In this document: one piece after another, positions 49,996 through 58,191 of the stretch | Position numbering within the stretch: the stretch's first letter is position 1 | Layout: each line of letters opens with the position of its first letter | Assembly: GCA_009782825.1 (NCBI GenBank) | Contig: WRII01000003.1 | Span: forward strand, 1 to 64,000 | DNA from: Peptococcaceae bacterium | Lineage (GTDB): Bacteria > Bacillota > Desulfitobacteriia > Desulfitobacteriales > Syntrophobotulaceae | Length of the DNA: 64,000 nt | Direction of reading: 5' to 3' | Notes under the pieces: generated by a model | Databases searched by the model: none | The model's input: only the letters and a program-made list of their open reading frames with translations | Told to the model about the DNA's origin: nothing | Translations under genes and position numbers: made by a program

Positions 49996-50673
49996 TCACT
50001 TGTAGTTGGTAAACTCCTCTATATTGCCCAGGATACTCTGCAATATTTCCAAAATATGTTCTTGCGCACTCAGTTCAGCCCCATGTGCATCACGGTTTTT
50101 TAACTTTTCCAATATAATTCCATGTCTTTGTGCTAATTCAGGGAGACTTTTTTGCGTTATCTTTAATGTCACAAAAGTCCATTGTCCGAGATGCACCATA
50201 CTCCATAATTTTTCCAGCAGTTTGTTTTGAGAAGCCTCAAAAATAGCCCGATGAAAATCAATATCCAGCTCAATAAATTCCTTAACATTACCCTGCTGGC
50301 TGGCTTTTCCCATCTGTTCATTCAAAAGCTCCATCCGCTTCAGATCCGCATTCGTCACCCTCAGCGCCGCCTCTTTGGCCGCAAAACCTTCTAAGTTGGC
50401 GCGAACTTGGTAAGCATCCCAAATATCCTTTCTGGACAGCTTTTTAACATAGCAGCCCTGAAACGGCACACTTTCTATTAATCCCATCAATTCTAATTCT
50501 CGCAGGGATTCACGAATAGGAGCCTGGGAGACTCCCAACTCCTTGGCAATGCGGGTTTCCACTATGCGCTCGCCCGGCTTTAGCACACCATTAACAATGG
50601 CTTGCCTTAAATAGTCATTAATGTCTTCTCTAAGAACTTTGCGTTGTATAATTGATTCTTTACGGCTATTCAT
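49996..50673 (-). CDS. GntR-family regulator, FCD (FadR-like) type
   Basis: This product of 225 residues has an N-terminal winged helix (LKPGERIVETRIAKELGVSQ, then APIRESLRELELMGL, about 32-67) and an all-helical FCD domain with metal-ligand residues (DIDFHRAIFEAS, then H in AQRHGIIL and AQEHILEIL). These regulators respond to organic acids. It is the only GntR in the window and the best candidate for the shared island operators at 50707, 55500 and 56707. Confidence 0.92.
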   Translation of the reverse strand: MNSRKESIIQRKVLREDINDYLRQAIVNGVLKPGERIVETRIAKELGVSQAPIRESLRELELMGLIESVPFQGCYVKKLSRKDIWDAYQVRANLEGFAAKEAALRVTNADLKRMELLNEQMGKASQQGNVKEFIELDIDFHRAIFEASQNKLLEKLWSMVHLGQWTFVTLKITQKSLPELAQRHGIILEKLKNRDAHGAELSAQEHILEILQSILGNIEEFTNYK

Positions 50674-50706
50674 CGGCTCCTCCTCAAGATAACCTATCGG
50701 TTAAAG

Positions 50707-50823
50707 ATAATCGATTTCTATTTGGCACACAAGCACACAAGTACACAAGCGCTGCAAATTGACTATTTGCAACAGAAGCAAACCTTTCCTCTTCACAATA
50801 ACACTGTAATTGTATTTTGTCAA
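50707..50823 (-). promoter_or_regulatory. gntR promoter region with two candidate operators
   Basis: Minus strand: TTGACA (50823-50818), 17-bp spacer, TATTGT (50800-50795). Downstream lie the 17-mer GCAAATTGACTATTTGC (50754-50770), identical to those at 55261 and 55443, and ATAATCGATT (50707-50716), ten of twelve bases of the palindrome found in two other promoters. This supports autoregulation. Confidence 0.7.
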
Positions 50824-50879
50824 ACATCGTAAATCCCTCAATAATTTACTATTTACGACTATTTGGTACAGATCTTCTC

Positions 50880-51665
50880 TCATTCATTGGGGGATTTTCT
50901 ATGCTTTGGGGTTCCCTGATTTTTAACAAGGACAATTTCCGCGAGAATGGCAAGAGCTATTTCAGCAGGTAAAGTGTTTGCGATATCCAGACCGATCGGA
51001 GCGTATACACGGTTCAGTTCCTCCTGTGAAATACCTGAACGGAGCAGGCTCTCAAAAAGCGCCGCGACCTTGTTCTTACTGCCGATCATGCCAAGATATT
51101 TAAGTTTTTTATGCAGGCAGTATCGAAGCGCCTCCTGATCTAATGTGTGTCCGCGTGTGCAAATAACGACATAGTCGGAATCGGCAACCGGATCCACCTT
51201 TGCATATTCCTCGGGGGAGCAGACCACATATCTCACCCCTTCAAAATCAGAAGCAAATTCAGGACGGTCTTCAATAATTGATACAAAAAAGCCGGTGGAG
51301 ACCGCGATCTTGGCAAGGCTTTGGGCGATATGGCCGCCACCGAATATGGATACCCTTGCCTGGCTGCCCAGAACATTTCCGAACCCGGTCATACTGCCGC
51401 CGCAGACCATTCCGTTATCGGCATGGTTAATAGAAAATTCAAAAATTGTATCCCCATTTTCTATCGCTTCCACCGACTGCCTGATAATGCGATATTCTGA
51501 CGCGCCGCCGCCTACCGTACCCGAGATGGAGCTGTCTGCCAAAACGGCCATCACCTGACCCGGGCTTGCGGGAGAGCTTCCACTGGTTTGAGTCACCGTG
51601 ACAAACGCGACCTTTTGTCCTTCCTCGGTTTTTTGTGCTGCAAAGGCTAAAACATCTTTTATCAT
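50880..51665 (-). CDS. xdhC: XdhC/CoxI-family molybdenum hydroxylase maturation protein
   Basis: This product of 261 residues has an N-terminal XdhC/CoxI domain (TQTSGSSPASPGQVMAV, SGTVGGGASEY) and a C-terminal Rossmann domain (VSIFGGGHIAQSLAKIA, about 113). XdhC proteins bind molybdenum cofactor and insert it, sulfurated, into the hydroxylase. ATGA overlap (4 nt) with yqeB upstream. The likely client is the hydroxylase at 56823-60606. Confidence 0.9.
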   Translation of the reverse strand: MIKDVLAFAAQKTEEGQKVAFVTVTQTSGSSPASPGQVMAVLADSSISGTVGGGASEYRIIRQSVEAIENGDTIFEFSINHADNGMVCGGSMTGFGNVLGSQARVSIFGGGHIAQSLAKIAVSTGFFVSIIEDRPEFASDFEGVRYVVCSPEEYAKVDPVADSDYVVICTRGHTLDQEALRYCLHKKLKYLGMIGSKNKVAALFESLLRSGISQEELNRVYAPIGLDIANTLPAEIALAILAEIVLVKNQGTPKHRKSPNE

Positions 51666-52489
51666 TTAATTTGTCCTTTCCGCCCCTTAGAATTTGCCAG
51701 ATAATAGTAGGCTTCCAAGGCGGCGCCGCCCAGACACCGTGCCTTATCGGAGATGGTGTTCCAATCCACATCGATCCGAGGGTCAATATCAGCTACTTTC
51801 ATACCTTTTGGCACATCCCTGTTTTCGCGAATTAACCCGCGCAGCAAACCGTTGAAGGGTGCGGTTACCAACGTTCCTCCGACGGTGAACAGGGGGTCAC
51901 CGCTCCTGACCACATCACCGATTTTTCTTGTGTGCCGGACGATTCCACTGACAGGGGCCTTCAGGACGCGCTGGGAGCTCTTGCCGCCTAACTCGCCGGG
52001 GATTCCGGTATTGGGTATGGCATACCCCTGCACTATTAATCTGCCTAGATTGTGGCCCCGCATTGTTTCGATGACCGCGTTTACGTCACGGCCCGCGCAA
52101 AAACCTGGTCCCAGTGCGACCGTAATGGGAGCCATGCCGCGGTTGGTTCCCAGATTGCGTTTGGCAAGAATCGCGTCTATCACAGCGGCGGGACGAATGA
52201 TCCGAATGGAGTCTCCCGTTTCATCGACCATAAGAGGGACGGCTCCGTCACGCCAACAGTCTTCCAAGCCGTCCGGGCTGTCTATTTTACGGCACACAAC
52301 GTCCTCAACCTGCGCAGTTTTGTCATACACCGCTTCACACAGCGCTACACTGCGGCGGATGGCGGTGGGTGCGGGAACTTCCAGGATGACCACGGGGAAT
52401 CCGGAGCGATAGAATTTTTGGACGACTCCGGTAGCCAGATCACCGCCGCCCCGCACGACAATCTTTTGACTAAAGTTGTACGGCAACAC
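51662..52489 (-). CDS. yqeB: Selenium-dependent molybdenum hydroxylase accessory protein YqeB
   Basis: The EF2563 family, found with Mo hydroxylases that carry labile selenium. Signs are KIVVRGGGDLATGVVQKFY at the N-terminus, GMAPITVALGPGFCAGRDV in the middle and a biotinyl-like beta part (APVSGIVRHTRKIGD, then APFNGLLRGL). GTG 52489 with AGGAGGT upstream is preferred over ATG 52507. yqeB, yqeC and xdhC together are the usual maturation set. Confidence 0.9.
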   Translation of the reverse strand: MLPYNFSQKIVVRGGGDLATGVVQKFYRSGFPVVILEVPAPTAIRRSVALCEAVYDKTAQVEDVVCRKIDSPDGLEDCWRDGAVPLMVDETGDSIRIIRPAAVIDAILAKRNLGTNRGMAPITVALGPGFCAGRDVNAVIETMRGHNLGRLIVQGYAIPNTGIPGELGGKSSQRVLKAPVSGIVRHTRKIGDVVRSGDPLFTVGGTLVTAPFNGLLRGLIRENRDVPKGMKVADIDPRIDVDWNTISDKARCLGGAALEAYYYLANSKGRKGQIK

Positions 52490-52491
52490 GT

Positions 52492-53211
52492 TCACACCTC
52501 CTGCCACATGTCTAAATGGACGCTTCCGTAAAGCAATTTCGTAAAATGGTTCGAATAATTCTTTTTTATTCTCTGCAAAAAAGACCGGGCAATTCGGGCG
52601 GTTGTGTTATCTTCGACCTGATTCACCAACAGATAACGGGCGCCGGCACTGTTTTTGAACATTCCTTGGGCGGAACAGACCATGGCTTCCAGAGCCTGTG
52701 GTGTGATGGGTTTGCCTTTCTGTAGCCCCGTTATGGACAAAAACTCCGGCAGACGGTGAATGATGGACTCTGTCGCGGCACTGCCCAAGGCGTTCATTGT
52801 GACAATTCCGACGGTATGTGTGCAAAACCAGGGGATAACGGGTTCGTTTTCTCGCCATCCCTTACAGAGAAGCCCGCGGCACCCGTCGGCTTCCAGAAGC
52901 ATGAGATCGTAATCAGGCATCATGTCCGCCAGAACGTGCTCCGGTAAAGGTCCCAGCTTACCGGTTGCGGTGTTCAGAATCCCCAGACATTGAACCCCTG
53001 TTTGCGGCTGGTGCTCCTCACATTGCTGCAGAGTTTTACACAATTTGACTCTGTCAGCGTATAAGGGATATGTTTTTGTGGTCGGAGAAATCAAGACTTT
53101 TTTATCCCGTTTCTTTTCCGCTAGGAGATTTATAAAGGAAGTCTTTCCGCCGCAGCCTGTCACGGCCAGTATGCTTCTGTCGAAAAGATCCAGACACTCG
53201 ATGATCGACAT
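52492..53211 (-). CDS. yqeC: Selenium-dependent hydroxylase accessory protein YqeC
   Basis: This product of 239 residues has a P-loop-like start (AVTGCGGKTSFINLLA), KVLISPTTKTYPL and LMLLEADGCRGLLCKGW, hallmarks of YqeC. Its exact chemistry is unknown in the family. Directly upstream of yqeB. The 69-bp gap to the rubrerythrin gene shows no terminator. Confidence 0.9.
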   Translation of the reverse strand: MSIIECLDLFDRSILAVTGCGGKTSFINLLAEKKRDKKVLISPTTKTYPLYADRVKLCKTLQQCEEHQPQTGVQCLGILNTATGKLGPLPEHVLADMMPDYDLMLLEADGCRGLLCKGWRENEPVIPWFCTHTVGIVTMNALGSAATESIIHRLPEFLSITGLQKGKPITPQALEAMVCSAQGMFKNSAGARYLLVNQVEDNTTARIARSFLQRIKKNYSNHFTKLLYGSVHLDMWQEV

Positions 53212-53280
53212 CGTTGAAACCCCCTCCTGAACAAAATCGTCCCGGTGCGGCTATGTGTCTCCCCTGGAAAGATCTTGGGT

Positions 53281-53931
53281 TCAGTCATATTCAATGAAGC
53301 CGGCGCCGTTGGTATCACACAGAGAACACGTCGCGGGACGGACCGCAAGCTCAATAGCGCCACAAATCGGACAACGGAATATTTGGGCATACCGTGCGCT
53401 ATCAATTTGATCATAATTCTTTAGCACATCGGAGAATAGCCTTGCATAGATTTCTTCTGCCTGTTTTGCTAAGGCAAATAGTCTTGCCGCATCAGGCATA
53501 TTCTCTTTCTGAGCCGCAGCGATAAATTCAGAATACCCTTTTTTGTGTTCTTCCGTCTCGCTAGTGAGGGCTGCCTGTAAATTTTCATGGGTTGTCCCAG
53601 GTGTCACACTATGAGGCACAGGCCATTCGACAGCGCCCAGGTTTTGCGCGAGTGCAAATTCGTCGCTTGCATGCTGACGTTTGGCCTCAGCAATGGCTCG
53701 AAAAAGCGTACTGATTTCCTTTTGGCCTTCTCTTTCAGCCACATCCGCAAAAACGAGATAATCCGCGTTTGCTTGTGTTTCCTCTGTTGCTGCAGCCATA
53801 AGATTTGCGAGAGTTTCCGGACCCGATTCATCCCTGTATTTAACGAACCAAATTATTACAAGTAAAATGGCTATAATAATGAGGTTTACGGCTCTCTTCC
53901 TCAACCAACGGTTATCTGGCGTAGCAGGCAT
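53281..53931 (-). CDS. Membrane-anchored rubrerythrin
   Basis: This product of 216 residues has an N-terminal TM (LIIIAILLVIIWFVKY, about 15-31), a ferritin-like di-iron domain (ATEETQANADYLVFADVAER, EAKRQHASDEF, SETEEHKKGY) and a rubredoxin-like centre (CPICG and CSLC, about 192-210). It reduces peroxide. The TM anchor is unusual, since most rubrerythrins are cytosolic. ATG 53931 after AAAGGAGAGCC is preferred to 54018. Confidence 0.88.
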   Translation of the reverse strand: MPATPDNRWLRKRAVNLIIIAILLVIIWFVKYRDESGPETLANLMAAATEETQANADYLVFADVAEREGQKEISTLFRAIAEAKRQHASDEFALAQNLGAVEWPVPHSVTPGTTHENLQAALTSETEEHKKGYSEFIAAAQKENMPDAARLFALAKQAEEIYARLFSDVLKNYDQIDSARYAQIFRCPICGAIELAVRPATCSLCDTNGAGFIEYD

Positions 53932-53960
53932 AATATATAGGCTCTCCTTTCGTGTGTGAT

Positions 53961-55226
53961 TTACCAGGTTACTTTGTACTGAGCAGCCAGCCTCTTTTCC
54001 AAGTTCTTGGCAATCCACTGGGGATCGACCGGGTTGCGTGCGATGGCGCTGTCGATTGCAGCTTTAGCTGTGGCGGCAGCTACAGCCGGAGCCACTTTTG
54101 GGTTAAAAGCGCTTGGGATGATGTACTCAGCACACAACTCTGAGGGAGTGACCTGTTCGGCAATCGCGTAAGCGGCGGCAATCTTCATGGCATCATTGAT
54201 GTCGGTTGCGCGAACATCAATAGCGCCGCGGAAGATGCCGGGAAAGGCCAGCACATTGTTGACCTGATTCGGAATGTCGGAGCGGCCGGTGGAAACTATT
54301 GCTGCGCCTGCGTCGTGCGCTCTCTTGATGGGCCAGATCTCCGGGATCGGATTGGCTTGAGCAAATACAATCGGATCTTTGGCCATCGACTTAATCATAT
54401 CCTCGTTCAAGGTGCCGGGAACAGATACGCCAATAAATACATCGGCTTCTTTGATAACAGCCGCCAGGTCCCCTTTCTGTTTGTCGGGGTTGGTCGCTTG
54501 CGCGATTTCATCTTTATATGTGTTCATGCCTTCAGGGCGTCCTTGGTATATCGCCCCTTTAGTATCACACATAATAACGTTTTTTAGCCCGCACGCCATA
54601 AGCAGCTTGATGATGGCGATACCGGCCGCACCGGCGCCATTGGCCACAACTCTAATAGCGCCGATATCTTTTCCGACCACTTTGAGGGCATTGACGAGTC
54701 CGGCCAGGGTAACTATAGCTGTTCCATGCTGATCATCATGAAAAATCGGACCTTTGAAGACGCCATTGGCCTTCAGTCGGCTTTCGATGTCAAAACATTT
54801 GGGGGCTTTGATGTCCTCCAGGTTGACTCCGCCGAAAGTCGGCGCCATGAGTTCGATCACTTCTACAATCTTATCGGGATCGTGGGTGTTGATACAGATT
54901 GGGAAGGCATCGACATCCGCAAACGTTTTGAACAGGAGTGCTTTACCTTCCATAACCGGCATGGCCGCGGCAGGACCAATATCCCCAAGTCCTAAGACTG
55001 CCGTGCCGTCGGAAACGACGCAGACAAAGTTCGCGTGGTTGGTATAGGTGTCGAGGGCCCTGTACTCTTTGTTAATTTCCAAGCAGGGTTCAGCTACACC
55101 TGGCGAATAAGCAAGGGTTAAGTCGTCCTTGTCACGGGTTGGAACTTTGACCCGAACCTCTATTTTGCCAGGGCTTTGTTCATGGTAAGCCAGCGCTTCT
55201 TCGCGAAGATTCTTAATCGGTGGCAT
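53961..55226 (-). CDS. NAD(P)-dependent malic enzyme
   Basis: This short bacterial-type malic enzyme of 421 residues converts malate to pyruvate and CO2. It has [13 protein letters not shown] (about 38-50), the metal site [15 protein letters not shown] (about 161-175) and the nucleotide fold [13 protein letters not shown] (about 193-205). First gene of the minus-strand half of the island, with its own promoter 300 bp upstream and a long leader. Confidence 0.95.
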   Translation of the reverse strand: MPPIKNLREEALAYHEQSPGKIEVRVKVPTRDKDDLTLAYSPGVAEPCLEINKEYRALDTYTNHANFVCVVSDGTAVLGLGDIGPAAAMPVMEGKALLFKTFADVDAFPICINTHDPDKIVEVIELMAPTFGGVNLEDIKAPKCFDIESRLKANGVFKGPIFHDDQHGTAIVTLAGLVNALKVVGKDIGAIRVVANGAGAAGIAIIKLLMACGLKNVIMCDTKGAIYQGRPEGMNTYKDEIAQATNPDKQKGDLAAVIKEADVFIGVSVPGTLNEDMIKSMAKDPIVFAQANPIPEIWPIKRAHDAGAAIVSTGRSDIPNQVNNVLAFPGIFRGAIDVRATDINDAMKIAAAYAIAEQVTPSELCAEYIIPSAFNPKVAPAVAAATAKAAIDSAIARNPVDPQWIAKNLEKRLAAQYKVTW

Positions 55227-55260
55227 AGTTTCATCTTCCTTTCCAGGGGTTAATTTTACT

Positions 55261-55459
55261 GCAAATAGTCAATTTGCATGACTTGTGCGGCTATATGCAG
55301 TATGTGTTCTTCCGGAAAATCATAATCTAATGCGGGCTTTGCCCGCAAGTGGTCAGTGATCAGTGGTTAGTGGTCAGTATTGGATTTTCTTGTTTTTTGT
55401 TGACGCTTCGCGTCTGTAAGTTACTATAGGGGTACAATATTTGCAAATTGACTATTTGC
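55261..55459. promoter_or_regulatory. Malic-enzyme leader with two 17-mer elements and small hairpins
   Basis: GCAAATAGTCAATTTGC (55261-55277) and its exact reverse complement GCAAATTGACTATTTGC (55443-55459) bracket a leader holding GCGGGC(ttt)GCCCGC (55332-55346), GACGC(ttc)GCGTC near 55403 and GTGGTCAGT-type filler (55347-55380). The 17-mer is an interrupted palindrome (GCAAAT-ATTTGC) also present before gntR. A role as operator is inferred. No gene lies in 55227-55642. Confidence 0.65.
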
Positions 55460-55499
55460 AACGTAATCAGGTTTGCCCAAAAATACTGAAGGATCATGT

Positions 55500-55554
55500 A
55501 TAATCGATTATAGTTTGACAACAAAATTATAGTGCTGAACCTGTTATTTGTCAA
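55500..55554 (-). promoter_or_regulatory. Malic-enzyme promoter and palindromic operator
   Basis: Minus strand: TTGACA (55554-55549), 17-bp spacer, TATAAT (55531-55526), then the perfect 12-bp palindrome ATAATCGATTAT at 55511-55500, about 8-19 nt past the expected start site. The same palindrome lies at the same kind of place in the hydroxylase promoter. Confidence 0.8.
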
Positions 55555-55642
55555 TAGCTGAATTACATATTGACAGATAAGAGACCAGGCCCTATAATTT
55601 TAATAGATTATATATTTTAGATTATATATTAAGGAGAGCATT

Positions 55643-56596
55643 ATGAAGGAGATCATGGACATCATCCGTATTTTGCTTAATAGGAATTTTCCACGTAATC
55701 CTGAAGGTGAAACGCTCTCAGAGGCCAAGCAGAGGGCGCTGAATGTTGGAGCGATTATGTCAGGAACGCGCGTCGAATTTTGTGATAGCTTGGAGACCCA
55801 TAAACACGGCATAAGCGAAAAAGAAAGAAATGCTTTGGTTGATTCACGAACCGCTGTGGCAACGCTTGATTGGCTGAAGAATGAAGGGAATCGCCAGATT
55901 TTTATTGATATTTTGAAGAATTCCGCGGATGTACTTGAGCAGGAGCCTTCTTTTGAGGATTTCCTGCAGGCTTACAACCGGGTGGGGCTGCCGATACTCG
56001 ATAAGGAAATCTTAAACGACTATTCGTGCGAAGAAGTCGAACTCACAGAAAAGCATATCAATATCTTGCGCGTGATACGTGAAGAAAAATCTGATGAAGA
56101 AATGGATCGGCTGATTGAAGAGAATAAGGGGCTGTTTGGGGAGGACGATGAAACATTTGGCAGATGCATACAAATATATGGAATCGTATTACAGATATAT
56201 GATCGGTATATAAGTTTTACGAATAACTTAAAACATGCCCTTCCCCAATTGCAGAAGCATGGATTTGTGGCCGGCTCAGACCATTCTTCTGAGAACGCGT
56301 GCCCTATGTCTCCGCTTGCGTCTATAGACCCGTCGGCATGGGATATGGGGCGCATCGTCAATGTCGCCAGATGGAGCTATGAGAGCGGGTATATATCTGA
56401 GGCGCAGGCCTGGGAGTACATTTTCTTTGCGGAAAAGGAATGTGCGTCGCGCTATGCCAATTGGGAGGAGTTTGGCAAGGCCTATATCATAGGCCGCGCC
56501 ATGTGCGATCTTACAGCGCTTTATGTTTTTATGGATATGGTCAAAAGACTCTTAAAAGACGAAAAGAGCCCCTGGACACGGCTGCCTTTGAAGTAA
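55643..56596 (+). CDS. DUF1266-domain protein
   Basis: This soluble protein of 317 residues has a unique N-terminal part (1-200, charged helices) and a C-terminal DUF1266 domain (WDMGRIVNVARWSYESGYIS, ASRYANWEEFGKAYIIGRAM). DUF1266 has no known function. SD AAGGAG 10 nt before the ATG. It is the plus-strand gene divergent from malic enzyme. Confidence 0.75.
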   Translation: MKEIMDIIRILLNRNFPRNPEGETLSEAKQRALNVGAIMSGTRVEFCDSLETHKHGISEKERNALVDSRTAVATLDWLKNEGNRQIFIDILKNSADVLEQEPSFEDFLQAYNRVGLPILDKEILNDYSCEEVELTEKHINILRVIREEKSDEEMDRLIEENKGLFGEDDETFGRCIQIYGIVLQIYDRYISFTNNLKHALPQLQKHGFVAGSDHSSENACPMSPLASIDPSAWDMGRIVNVARWSYESGYISEAQAWEYIFFAEKECASRYANWEEFGKAYIIGRAMCDLTALYVFMDMVKRLLKDEKSPWTRLPLK

Positions 56597-56668
56597 GGGA
56601 CTGTAACTAAGGGGTTTCGTAACAGTTCCTAAGGGCACAAAACCCGAAAAATTCATGTATATGATGTA

Positions 56669-56718
56669 TTGACAAACAAAAAGCCTGGCAATATAATTTT
56701 ATATAGATAATCGATTAT
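56669..56718 (+). promoter_or_regulatory. Hydroxylase operon promoter and palindromic operator
   Basis: TTGACA (56669-56674), 17-bp spacer, TATAAT (56692-56697), then ATAATCGATTAT (56707-56718) over the start site. A repressor bound here would block initiation. The leader from here to 56822 holds no gene. Confidence 0.82.
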
Positions 56719-56822
56719 TTATAATGTTTGACTGTTTCATCATCTGAAGAAGGAGCTGAATGTCCCTGTATGTGAACAAAGTTACAAGGTTTTTCTAATT
56801 ACCTTAGAGAGGAGAAATTCGT

Positions 56823-57692
56823 ATGAGACCTGCTGAATTTGAATACCATGAATCCCGCACAGTTGAGGAGGCGCTCAGTTTTTTGCAGTTGCGCGGAGAC
56901 GAAGGCGTCAAGGTTCTGGCTGGAGGGCTCAGCCTGGTTCCTATGATGAAGCTGAGGCTTGCGCAGCCGGCACACCTTGTGGATATCACCAAGATACCCA
57001 CCTTGTCCTATATCGAGGAGAGCGGTAATGGGGGGTTGAGGATTGGGGCGCTCACCACTTATGCGGCTGTCTCCGGTTCGGAGCTGGTGCAAAAACGATG
57101 CCCCATTCTTGCCGAGGTTACGGGAATCCTTGGCGACCCGCAGATCCGCAATGTGGGAACGATCGGCGGCAATATAAGCAACGCGGATCCGGCAAGTGAT
57201 ATTGGGCCGATGGCTCTCGCGCTGGATGTGGAAATGGGTATTGCCGGCCCTCAAGGAAGAAGGACAGTCAAGGCTGCCGATTTCTACGTAGATCTGTTTA
57301 CGACAGCTCTTGATGCCGGGGAATTGCTTGTGGAGATTGTCATCCCCCCTCTGCCGTCCCAGACAGGTTTTTCGTACACGAAGCTGAACCAGAGGAGAGC
57401 GGATATGGGTATTGTCAACGCTTTTTCGTCCGTCACTCTGGATGGGGATATTGTAAAGGACGTCAAAGTCACCGTGGGAGCTGTGGCGGCTACACCGGTC
57501 AGGGCGCTCCAGACCGAAAAGATTCTGAAAGGAAATGTTCTTACAGATGAATTGATCGTTGAGGCGGCGAACGCCGCGGCGGACGGAATCAAACCCGAAA
57601 CAGATGTGCACGCGACAGCCGAATATAGAACCGAGATGGTGAAGGTTTTGGTGAAGAGAACTCTGACACAAGCTGTTAAGAGAGCGAGGTAG
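56823..57692 (+). CDS. Molybdenum hydroxylase, FAD subunit
   Basis: This product of 289 residues belongs to the CoxM/XdhB family. The FAD-binding loops KVLAGGLSLVPMMKLR (about 30-45) and TIGGNISNADPASD (about 115-128) are present, and the CO_deh_flav_C domain follows. It passes electrons from the iron-sulfur subunit to an acceptor. First of three subunit genes, 4 nt before the next. SD GAGAGGAG. Confidence 0.93.
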   Translation: MRPAEFEYHESRTVEEALSFLQLRGDEGVKVLAGGLSLVPMMKLRLAQPAHLVDITKIPTLSYIEESGNGGLRIGALTTYAAVSGSELVQKRCPILAEVTGILGDPQIRNVGTIGGNISNADPASDIGPMALALDVEMGIAGPQGRRTVKAADFYVDLFTTALDAGELLVEIVIPPLPSQTGFSYTKLNQRRADMGIVNAFSSVTLDGDIVKDVKVTVGAVAATPVRALQTEKILKGNVLTDELIVEAANAAADGIKPETDVHATAEYRTEMVKVLVKRTLTQAVKRAR

Positions 57693-57696
57693 GGAC

Positions 57697-58176
57697 ATGA
57701 AGAAAACAATTACAATGACCGTCAATGGTCAGATCATGAAAGCCGAAGTAGAGCCGAGGACACTGTTGATTGATTGCCTGCGCGATCAACTGGGACTTTC
57801 CGGAGCCAAAGTTGGATGTGTGGTTGGCAAGTGCGGTGCGTGCACTATTATTCTCAACGGCCTTACGGTGAAATCATGCATGATGTTCGCGGTCCAGGCG
57901 GATGGCGCGGAGATCATGACTATTGAAGGATTGGCCGGTGATGGGGAACTCCATCCCATGCAGCAAGCTTTCACAGACAAATCTGCGGTGCAGTGTGGTT
58001 TTTGCACTTCCGGAATGGTCCTTACGGCTACCCAACTCGCCAAGGATCACCCGAACGCCAGCGAAGAAGAGATCAAAGACGCGATTGGAGGCCACATCTG
58101 CAGGTGTACAGGGTATGTGGCGATAGTTGACGCGATCAAAGAAGGCTGCAAGAGAATGAGCGAACAACAAGGATAA
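57697..58176 (+). CDS. Molybdenum hydroxylase, 2Fe-2S subunit
   Basis: This product of 159 residues has an N-terminal plant-type 2Fe-2S domain (GCVVGKCGACTIILNG) and a C-terminal helical 2Fe-2S domain (QCGFCTSGM and HICRCTGY). CoxS/XdhC-type small subunit linking the Mo site to FAD. Confidence 0.95.
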   Translation: MKKTITMTVNGQIMKAEVEPRTLLIDCLRDQLGLSGAKVGCVVGKCGACTIILNGLTVKSCMMFAVQADGAEIMTIEGLAGDGELHPMQQAFTDKSAVQCGFCTSGMVLTATQLAKDHPNASEEEIKDAIGGHICRCTGYVAIVDAIKEGCKRMSEQQG

Positions 58177-58191
58177 AGAGGGGGTGATATT

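Noticed and set aside
50701-50883. 60-codon minus-strand ORF before gntR
   Set aside because: It overlies the promoter and operator sequences and has no SD or family match.
55347-55380. GTGGTCAGT-type repeats as a regulatory array
   Set aside because: Units are irregular, and similar filler occurs at 4816 and 26286; slippage is the simpler view.
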